Assembly (NCBI GenBank): GCA_016793415.1
Contig: JAEUMC010000482.1
Coordinates: forward strand, 1 to 5,428
Source of the DNA: Devosia sp.
GTDB taxonomy: Bacteria; Pseudomonadota; Alphaproteobacteria; Rhizobiales; Devosiaceae
Reading direction: 5' to 3'
DNA: 5,428 bases
Positions 1 to 5,428 of this stretch are shown piece after piece. The translations under genes were made by a program, and so were the position numbers. Position 1 is the stretch's first letter, and each line of letters opens with the position of its first letter. Below the pieces are notes generated by a model. It was not told the DNA's origin. It worked only from the letters and a program-made list of their open reading frames with translations, and searched no databases.

Positions 1-815
1 AGCTCGGCCCGGACGATATCGGCGCGGTGTCGGCCAACCCGGATGTGCAGATCCTCGAGGGCGTGTCCTCGACGATGTACTATTTCGGCCTCAACATGCG
101 TAACGCCGCGCTGAGCAACCCCAAGGTCGTGGAAGCCATCAAGTATGGCGTCGATTACCAGGGCATCGCCGACACCATCGGCAAGGGCACCATCAAGGTG
201 CACCAGACCATGATCCCGGACGGGTTCCTGGGCGGTGGCATCAACTACAACCCCTACTCGCTCAACATCGAGAAGGCCAAGGCCCTGATCGCCGAGTCCG
301 GCGTCGCGACGCCGATCAAGCTGGCGACGGTGGTCTGGAACGTGCCGCCCTATCCCGATTACGCGCAGGCCGTGCAGGCCACGCTGAGCCAGATCGGCGT
401 CGATCTCGACCTGCAGGTCGTCGATGGCGGCCCGTGGCTCGATCGCTATCGCTCGCACGACCTCGACATCTGGTTCGGCCTGTGGGGCCCGGATTATCCC
501 GATCCGCACTCCAACGCCAAGGCGTTCGGCAACCATGACGCGTCCGATCCGGATGGCGCCAAGGGCAACCTCGCCGACCGCTTCGGCTGGGATTCGGGCA
601 AGGTTTCGGAGCTGGTGAACCAGGCCGTGCAGGAGCAGGACGTCGAAAAGCGCAAGGCGCTCTACGACGAAGCCCAGCGGCTGCACACCGACACCTCGCC
701 GTTCGTGTTCATGTTCCAGGACAGCCGCAAGGTTGCCATGCGCTCGAACGTCAAGGGCGTGGTGCTCGGCATCACCTTCTCCGACGACCGCTATGGCGGC
801 GTGAGCAAGGAATAA
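1..815 (+). CDS. ABC transporter substrate-binding protein, family 5 (peptide/nickel/opine type), 5'-truncated
   Basis: This is the C-terminal half of a periplasmic solute-binding protein that would deliver its ligand to the permeases downstream. The first full codon in frame is at 3, and 270 residues are visible before the TAA at 813-815. Family members are usually 500-540 residues, so about half is missing to the left. A GTG at 27 is an internal valine codon, because the frame is open to the window edge and the residues before it (LGPDDIGAV) fit the family. Visible family features are the hinge-region block around YYFGLNMRN followed by a 'VVEAIKYGVDYQGIA' helix, the 'NIEKAKALIAESG' helix, an 'AQAVQATLSQIGVDL' strand-helix, the W-G-PDYPDP block at 483-506, and a C-terminal 'RKALYDEAQRLHTDTSPFVF' segment. 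Family 5 proteins bind peptides, nickel chelates, opines, sugars or other solutes. The sequence does not decide which. Classification is secure and ligand unknown. Confidence 0.93.
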   Translation, partial: LGPDDIGAVSANPDVQILEGVSSTMYYFGLNMRNAALSNPKVVEAIKYGVDYQGIADTIGKGTIKVHQTMIPDGFLGGGINYNPYSLNIEKAKALIAESGVATPIKLATVVWNVPPYPDYAQAVQATLSQIGVDLDLQVVDGGPWLDRYRSHDLDIWFGLWGPDYPDPHSNAKAFGNHDASDPDGAKGNLADRFGWDSGKVSELVNQAVQEQDVEKRKALYDEAQRLHTDTSPFVFMFQDSRKVAMRSNVKGVVLGITFSDDRYGGVSKE

Positions 816-826
816 CCTACAATCCC

Positions 827-853
827 GGACCGGAGGCCAATGGCCTCCGGTTC
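827..853 (+). promoter_or_regulatory. Intercistronic GC-rich stem-loop between binding protein and permease genes
   Basis: Arms 829-839 and 841-851 are perfect reverse complements around a single central base (840). As RNA this gives at least ten base pairs with a three-base AAU loop, and a G·U and a G-C pair (827-828 with 852-853) can extend it. It begins 14 bases after the binding-protein stop. The bases after it (TCTGCTCGG) are not a T-run, so it is a poor intrinsic terminator. The position is the classic place for a structure that protects the upstream mRNA from 3' decay or partly attenuates read-through, making binding protein more abundant than permease. The structure is seen directly; the role is inferred. 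Confidence 0.7.
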
Positions 854-907
854 TGCTCGGAGTCGCTCTTGGCGAACATCAGCTCTTCCCGCGCCGGCCT
901 GTCATCT

Positions 908-914
908 GAAGGGG
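908..914 (+). promoter_or_regulatory. Ribosome binding site of the first permease gene
   Basis: GAAGGGG lies seven bases before the ATG at 922. It supports that start over any internal ATG and shows the permease has its own translation initiation after the 106-bp gap, unlike the overlapping genes that follow. Confidence 0.7.
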
Positions 915-921
915 CAACCCA

Positions 922-1956
922 ATGAACCGCCCCCTCCGCCTGTTCATCGATATCGGCTCCTGGCTGATCACGGTGGCAATCACCCTCATCGGCCTCGCCG
1001 CCCTCACCTTCTTCATCGGCCGCGTGCTGCCGATCGATCCGGTCCTGTCGATCGTCGGTGAGAAAGCGACGCCGGAAGTCTACCAGAAGGTCTATCTCGA
1101 GCTCGGCCTCGACAAGCCGCTGTGGGCGCAGTTCTGGGACTATCTGAACAAGCTGCTGCGCGGTGATTTCGGCACCTCGTTCTCGACCTCCCGGCCGGTG
1201 CTGACCGACCTGCTCAACTTCTTCCCTGCAACGCTCGAGCTCTCCACCATCGGGCTCATCATCGGCGTCGTGCTCGGCGTGCCGATGGGTGTCGCCTCGG
1301 CCTACTGGCATGAGAAATGGCCCGACCACCTGCTGCGAGTCATCGGGCTCGTCGGCTATTCGGTGCCGGTGTTCTGGCTCGGCCTGGTTGGGCTGTTCGT
1401 CTTCTACTACCTGCTCGGCTGGGTCTCGGGCCCAGGCCAGCTCGACGTGTTTTTCGTGGGCGTGGTCGATCGGGTCACCGGCTCGATCCTCATCGACTCG
1501 GCGCTGGCCGGCGAATGGGAAATCTTCGGCAACGCCATCAGCCACATGATCCTGCCGGCGATGCTGCTGGGCTATTACAGCCTCGCCTACATCTCGCGCA
1601 TGACGCGCTCGGTGATGCTCGACCAGCTGAGCCGCGAGTATGTGCTGACCGCCCGGCTGAAGGGCGCCAGCGAGTTCCGCGCCGTCGCCGGACACGCACT
1701 GCGCAACGCGGCGATCCCGCTGGTGACGGTGATCGCGCTCAGCTACGGCGGGCTGCTCGAGGGCTCGGTGCTGATCGAGACGATCTTCTCGTGGCCGGGC
1801 ATCGGCAACTACATCTATTCTTCGCTGTTCGCCGCCGACATGAACGCCGTGCTGGGTGGCACGCTGCTGGTCGGGGTGGTGTTCATCCTTCTCAACATGC
1901 TGAGCGACGTGCTGTACCGCGCGCTCGATCCGCGCTCACGGGAGTTCGCCAAATGA
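922..1956 (+). CDS. ABC transporter permease, DppB/OppB type
   Basis: This is an inner-membrane channel subunit of 344 residues, the normal length for DppB (about 340). An N-terminal helix (about 13-35) is followed by a periplasmic segment with the family block GDFGTSFSTSRPV (81-93). Further likely helices lie at about 104-128, 136-165, 207-226, 264-286 and 308-331, giving the six expected. The cytoplasmic EAA loop that docks on the ATPases is at about 240-266 (ARLKGAS, then RNAAIP). The late family blocks ETIFSWPGIG (286-295) and DVLYRALDPR (329-338) are also present. The stop overlaps the next start as ATGA at 1953-1956, so the pair is probably translationally coupled and would form the heterodimeric channel. 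Substrate specificity (peptide, nickel chelate, opine) is not readable, so no symbol is assigned. Nothing looks broken. Confidence 0.96.
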   Translation: MNRPLRLFIDIGSWLITVAITLIGLAALTFFIGRVLPIDPVLSIVGEKATPEVYQKVYLELGLDKPLWAQFWDYLNKLLRGDFGTSFSTSRPVLTDLLNFFPATLELSTIGLIIGVVLGVPMGVASAYWHEKWPDHLLRVIGLVGYSVPVFWLGLVGLFVFYYLLGWVSGPGQLDVFFVGVVDRVTGSILIDSALAGEWEIFGNAISHMILPAMLLGYYSLAYISRMTRSVMLDQLSREYVLTARLKGASEFRAVAGHALRNAAIPLVTVIALSYGGLLEGSVLIETIFSWPGIGNYIYSSLFAADMNAVLGGTLLVGVVFILLNMLSDVLYRALDPRSREFAK

Positions 1957-2855
1957 GCGTCACCCCCGATCTCGTCGACGATCCGAAGCGCGCGGTGCGC
2001 GCCGCCCGCTGGGCCGAGTTCAAGGTCTTCACCCGCCGCTTCATGCGCAACCCGCTGGGCGTGCTCGGACTGGTCATCGTCGTGCTGCTGCTGCTGTGCG
2101 CCGCCTTCGCACCACTCTTGGCGACGCACGATCCGTACCTGCCGAGCCTCGCCGACCGGCTGGCTCCGCCGAGCGCCACGTACTGGCTGGGCGCCGATGA
2201 GCTCGGCCGCGATATCTACTCGCGGATCGTCTACGGCTCGCAGCTGACGCTGTTGATCGTGGCGCTGGTGATCGTCACCTCGGCGCCGATCGGGCTGATC
2301 ATCGGCGCGGTTTCCGGCACGGTGGGCGGCTGGGTCGACGTGATCTTCATGCGCATCACCGACGTGTTCCTCGCCATCCCCAAGCTGCTGCTGGCGCTGG
2401 CGTTCGTCGCGGCGCTCGGGCCCGGCATCACCAATGCGGCCCTCGCGATCACGCTCACCGCCTGGCCGCCCTATGCGCGGCTGGCGCGTGCCGAGGCGCT
2501 GGTGGTGCGCAACTCGGACTACGTCAACGCCGTGCGGCTCGCCGGCGCCAGCGAGTTCCGCATCATCGTGTTCCACGTCATCCCGATGTGCCTGAGTTCG
2601 GTGATCGTGCGCATGACCTTCGACATGGCGGGCATCATCCTCACCGCCGCGGGCCTCGGCTTCATCGGGCTCGGGGCACAACCGCCGCTGCCCGAATGGG
2701 GCGCCATGATCTCCACCGGCCGCAAATTCATCTTCGACCAGTGGTGGGTGGCGACGGTGCCCGGCATCGCGATCTTCACCGTGTCGCTCGGCTTCAACCT
2801 CCTGGGTGACGCCATGCGCGACCTGCTCGATCCGCACCTGAGGCAACGCAAATGA
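1953..2855 (+). CDS. ABC transporter permease, DppC/OppC type
   Basis: This is the second channel subunit, 300 residues, the normal length for DppC/NikC. The start is the ATG at 1953, overlapping the previous stop, with GGGAG (1940-1944) eight bases upstream. The frame stays open far to the left, into the preceding permease gene, but that upstream part is an Arg/Ala-rich out-of-frame translation and is not protein. An N-terminal cytoplasmic tail ending in FMRNPLGVLG precedes the first helix (about 35-57). The OppC-type periplasmic block WLGADELGRDIYSRIVYG follows at 78-95, with more helices at about 98-122, 135-160, 213-240 and 266-286. The EAA loop is at about 190-211 (AVRLAGASEFR, ending VIP). 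The family block GLGAQPPLPEWG (239-250) and the C-terminal DLLDP (290-294 region) are present. It pairs with the DppB-type subunit. Confidence 0.96.
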   Translation: MSVTPDLVDDPKRAVRAARWAEFKVFTRRFMRNPLGVLGLVIVVLLLLCAAFAPLLATHDPYLPSLADRLAPPSATYWLGADELGRDIYSRIVYGSQLTLLIVALVIVTSAPIGLIIGAVSGTVGGWVDVIFMRITDVFLAIPKLLLALAFVAALGPGITNAALAITLTAWPPYARLARAEALVVRNSDYVNAVRLAGASEFRIIVFHVIPMCLSSVIVRMTFDMAGIILTAAGLGFIGLGAQPPLPEWGAMISTGRKFIFDQWWVATVPGIAIFTVSLGFNLLGDAMRDLLDPHLRQRK

Positions 2856-3696
2856 GTGCTCTCGTCGAGATCGAAAACCTCCGTGTCGCCTTCCGCAACG
2901 ACGAAGGCGGCTACAATGACGCGGTCCGCGGGGTGACGCTCAGCCTGGGGCGCGAGAAGCTCGGCATTGTCGGCGAGAGCGGCTCGGGCAAGAGCCTCAC
3001 CGGCCGCGCCCTGCTCGGCGTGCTGCCGCCATATGCGCGCATCAGCGTCGACAAGATGCAGTTCGACGGCATCGACTTGAAGTCGGCCACGCCAAAACTC
3101 CGCCGGTCGCTGCGTGGCGGCCGCATGGGGATGATCCTGCAGGATCCCAAATTCTCGCTGAACCCGGTGATGACCATCGGCAAGCAGATCGTCGAGGCGA
3201 TCCGCATCGGCGACCGCCGCATCTCGGGCGGCGACGCCAGAAAGAAGGCGCTGGGCATCCTCGAGGCGGTGCATATCCGCGAGCCGGAGCGGGTGTTCAA
3301 CCTCTACCCGCACGAACTGTCGGGCGGCATGGGGCAGCGCGTGATGATCGGCATGATGGTGGTGCGCGAGCCAGACCTCTTGATTGCCGACGAACCCACC
3401 TCGGCGCTCGACGTGACGGTGCGCACGCAGGTGCTGTCGATCCTCGACGAACTGGTGACGCGGCGCGGCATGGGGCTGATCTTCATCAGCCACGACCTGA
3501 ACCTCGTCTCGAAATTCTGCGACCGGGTGATCGTCATGTATGCCGGCCGCATCGTCGAAAGCATCGAGGCGAGCCGCCTCAGCGAAGCCACCCATCCCTA
3601 CACGCGGGGCCTCTTGTCCTGCCTGCCGCAGATCGATGGCTCGCTGGAGCCGCTGCCGGTGCTCAACCGCGACGCCAGCTGGGCAGGAGCCGCCTG

Positions 3697-3697
<1 letters not shown>
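2852..3697 (+). CDS. ABC transporter ATP-binding protein, DppD type (short form)
   Basis: This is a cytoplasmic ATPase subunit of 281 residues. The start overlaps the previous stop (ATGA, 2852-2855), with GAGG at 2840-2843. All nucleotide-binding motifs are intact: Walker A GESGSGKS (41-48), Q-loop Q97 in ILQDP, signature LSGGM (156-160), Walker B LLIADE (176-181), D-loop SALD (184-187) and H-loop H214. The FNPxM-like region after the Q-loop (SLNPVMTIG) is typical of peptide-importer ATPases. DppD/OppD proteins usually run to about 320-330 residues. Here the family's HPYTRGLL segment (248-255) is present, but the protein ends about 26 residues later, without the cysteine-rich tail. Only two cysteines lie in the last 60 residues (C223, C257). 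It should dimerise with the next gene product to drive transport. Confidence 0.95.
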
Positions 3698-4416
<719 letters not shown>

Positions 4417-4503
4417 GCTTTTCCGCGGATCGGCGCGCTGGCCTCAGGGGCAGGGCTTTGCTAAGGATGCACGGTCCTATTCAGCACAAGCCGAAAGAAC
4501 CAG

Positions 4504-4520
4504 CATGGCCTTAGGCCGTG
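4504..4520. promoter_or_regulatory. 17-bp near-palindrome upstream of the GNAT-Rnk gene, possible operator
   Basis: The core GGCCT-T-AGGCC (4507-4517) is a perfect inverted repeat around one base. Two further matching pairs (4504/4520 and 4505/4519) flank one mismatch (4506/4518). A symmetric site this compact could bind a dimeric repressor, but no regulator gene is in the window and no other copy was noticed. If translation began at the in-frame ATG at 4505 instead, the site would be coding. The symmetry is seen; the operator role is speculative. Confidence 0.35.
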
Positions 4521-4539
4521 AGAGGCTTTCACTCTCACG
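4517..4539 (+). promoter_or_regulatory. Leader stem-loop just before the GNAT-Rnk ribosome binding site
   Basis: Arms CGTGAGAG (4517-4524) and CTCTCACG (4532-4539) are perfectly complementary over eight bases with a seven-base loop. The stem ends three bases before the Shine-Dalgarno sequence at 4543. No T-run follows, so it is not an intrinsic terminator for the transporter operon. It could affect translation initiation or leader stability. It shares bases 4517-4520 with the palindrome to its left, so the two cannot fold in the same RNA at once. Confidence 0.5.
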
Positions 4540-4542
4540 ACC

Positions 4543-4550
4543 GAAGGTGG
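4543..4550 (+). promoter_or_regulatory. Ribosome binding site selecting the ATG at 4556
   Basis: GAAGG (4543-4547, within GAAGGTGG) sits eight bases before the ATG at 4556. The in-frame ATG at 4505, 17 codons upstream, has only a weak purine stretch (GAAAGAA, 4493-4499) before it. The downstream start is therefore preferred. Confidence 0.6.
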
Positions 4551-4555
4551 CGAAG

Positions 4556-5428
4556 ATGAACAAGCCTTTTGTTTCGTTGCGTCCGGAGATCACTCGGACC
4601 CACGCACTGATCCTGATGGACTGGTTGGAAGACGAGCGCGTCACCTGCTACCTCAGCGACTCCCGCAACGTTTCCCGCTTCATCGCCCAGGCTGTTGATC
4701 GGACGCAGCTGCCGATCCTTACTCACCTGTTCAACCAGGGCGGCCGCTTCTTCATGGCCTACGATCGACACGACGTCCCCGTCGGCTTCGTCCGCCTGGT
4801 CAAGACGGGCTCCGAGTGTGAAATCGTCCTGGTCATCGGGGACCACGACAACTGGGGCCGCAAGCTCGGCGCCAGCGCCATCCGCGAAGGTATGAAGCTG
4901 GCCTTCCTCGACATGCGTGCCGAGAAACTCGTCGCCAAAATCCACCCGGATAACACACGCTCGCTGAAGGCCTTTGAGCGGTGCGGCTTGCTGGCTGAGC
5001 GCGAGACGCCAACACTGAAGGCATTGTCGATAACCTCGGGCCGGTACCTTCAACTCCTGCGCGATGGCGCCATGGGAGACTCGGCTGACATCTACATTAC
5101 CGAGATCGACAAAACCCGGCTCACGAACCTGATCGAGGATGAACGTGGACCGGCACGTGTCGAGCTGGAGCACGAGATCGAAAGAGCCATCGTCGTCGAC
5201 CCTCAGGATGTCGCCAAGGATGTCGTGACAATGAACTCCAGGGTGCTGCTGCATCTGGACGACGAAGCGATGGAGGTGGCGCTGGTCTATCCGCAGGACG
5301 CGGACGAGCGCGCTGGCAAACTATCGGTGCTCTCTGACGTCGGCGCTGCGATCCTCGGCTACCGTGAGGGCGATGGCATCGACTGGACGGTCTCAGATCG
5401 CACCCGACGCATCCTCATCGATAAAGTC
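4556..5428 (+). CDS. GNAT acetyltransferase-like / Rnk (GreA-like) two-domain protein, 3'-truncated
   Basis: The frame is open for 291 codons and runs off the right edge. Residues about 1-160 look like a GNAT acetyltransferase: a FFMAYDRHDVPVGFVRL strand pair (65-81), an acidic strand (CEIVLVIG), the acetyl-CoA loop region NWGRKLGASAI (99-109) and the C-terminal motif HPDNTRSLKAFERCGL (130-145). Residues about 177-291 match Rnk, the GreA-family regulator of nucleoside diphosphate kinase. They comprise a short helical arm (IYITEIDKTRL onward) and an FKBP-like domain with DVVTMNSRV (222-230), LVYP (243-246), KLSVLSDVGAAILGYREGD (255-273) and IDW (275-277). These blocks parallel my recollection of E. 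coli Rnk closely. Rnk is about 136 residues, so perhaps 15-25 are missing here. Rnk binds RNA polymerase; the acetyltransferase substrate is unknown. The gene lies 139 bases after the transporter and is probably transcribed separately. Its codon use is slightly less GC-biased than the operon. An alternative start at 4505 would add 17 residues. Confidence 0.88.
   Translation, partial: MNKPFVSLRPEITRTHALILMDWLEDERVTCYLSDSRNVSRFIAQAVDRTQLPILTHLFNQGGRFFMAYDRHDVPVGFVRLVKTGSECEIVLVIGDHDNWGRKLGASAIREGMKLAFLDMRAEKLVAKIHPDNTRSLKAFERCGLLAERETPTLKALSITSGRYLQLLRDGAMGDSADIYITEIDKTRLTNLIEDERGPARVELEHEIERAIVVDPQDVAKDVVTMNSRVLLHLDDEAMEVALVYPQDADERAGKLSVLSDVGAAILGYREGDGIDWTVSDRTRRILIDKV

Noticed and set aside
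852..907. Possible separate promoter for the permease genes (TTGGCG near 869)
   Set aside because: No matching -10 element at suitable spacing. Read-through from the binding-protein gene is the simpler explanation.
817..1695. Minus-strand frame of 292 residues opposite the first permease
   Set aside because: Its translation is rich in H, R, D, E and Q with no family motif, as expected from antisense reading of a membrane protein gene.
1317..1952. In-frame leftward extension of the DppC-type permease into the previous gene
   Set aside because: The extension is Arg/Ala/Gly-rich out-of-frame translation of the DppB-type gene. The ATG at 1953 has a Shine-Dalgarno and the expected N-terminus.
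1663..2561. Identical 18-base stretches at 1663-1680 and 2544-2561
   Set aside because: Both encode GASEFR in the EAA loop of the two permeases. Shared protein motif plus shared codon bias explains the match.
1815..3595. Two long minus-strand frames (343 and 358 residues) opposite the second permease and first ATPase
   Set aside because: They mirror well-supported plus-strand genes and have charged, low-information translations.
4417..4503. Possible intrinsic terminator after the transporter operon, and a sigma-70-like promoter (TTGCTA at 4458)
   Set aside because: No convincing GC-rich hairpin with T-run is present. No TATAAT-like box occurs 16-18 bases after TTGCTA. A promoter is likely somewhere in this gap but cannot be placed.
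4535..5254. Long minus-strand frame (239 residues) opposite the last gene
   Set aside because: It is antisense to the GNAT-Rnk frame, whose plus-strand translation contains clear Rnk and GNAT motifs. The minus frame has no recognisable domain and is a by-product of high GC.

Overview
The window is GC-rich, with codons strongly biased to G or C in the third position. It reads as a chromosomal segment of an alphaproteobacterium, most likely Hyphomicrobiales (Devosia or a rhizobial relative). This placement is inferred from transporter style, codon use and gene layout; no rRNA or other phylogenetic marker is present. All genes are on the + strand.

Bases 1 to 4416 carry most of a five-gene ABC importer operon of the peptide/nickel/opine (Dpp/Opp/Nik) class. 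The order is: the C-terminal half of the periplasmic binding protein (left end cut by the window), a DppB/OppB-type permease, a DppC/OppC-type permease, a DppD-type ATPase and a DppF-type ATPase. The binding protein is separated from the permeases by a 106-bp gap holding a perfect GC-rich stem-loop. The four membrane/ATPase genes are then packed with stop/start overlaps (ATGA, ATGA, TGATG), each start with a Shine-Dalgarno sequence, so they are probably translationally coupled. The binding protein would deliver solute to the DppB/DppC channel, powered by the DppD/DppF heterodimer. Both ATPases are short and lack the C-terminal cysteine cluster found in many peptide-importer ATPases. The substrate cannot be read from the sequence.

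A 139-bp gap follows, holding two overlapping inverted repeats next to a ribosome binding site. The last gene (4556 to the right edge, not closed) encodes a two-domain protein: an N-terminal GNAT acetyltransferase-like domain fused to a C-terminal Rnk/GreA-like domain (nucleoside diphosphate kinase regulator, an RNA-polymerase-binding fold). It is unrelated to the transporter and probably has its own promoter. This fusion is the most interesting item in the window, although I believe the architecture is already known in databases. I see no mobile element, CRISPR array, tRNA, rRNA or wholly novel system here.
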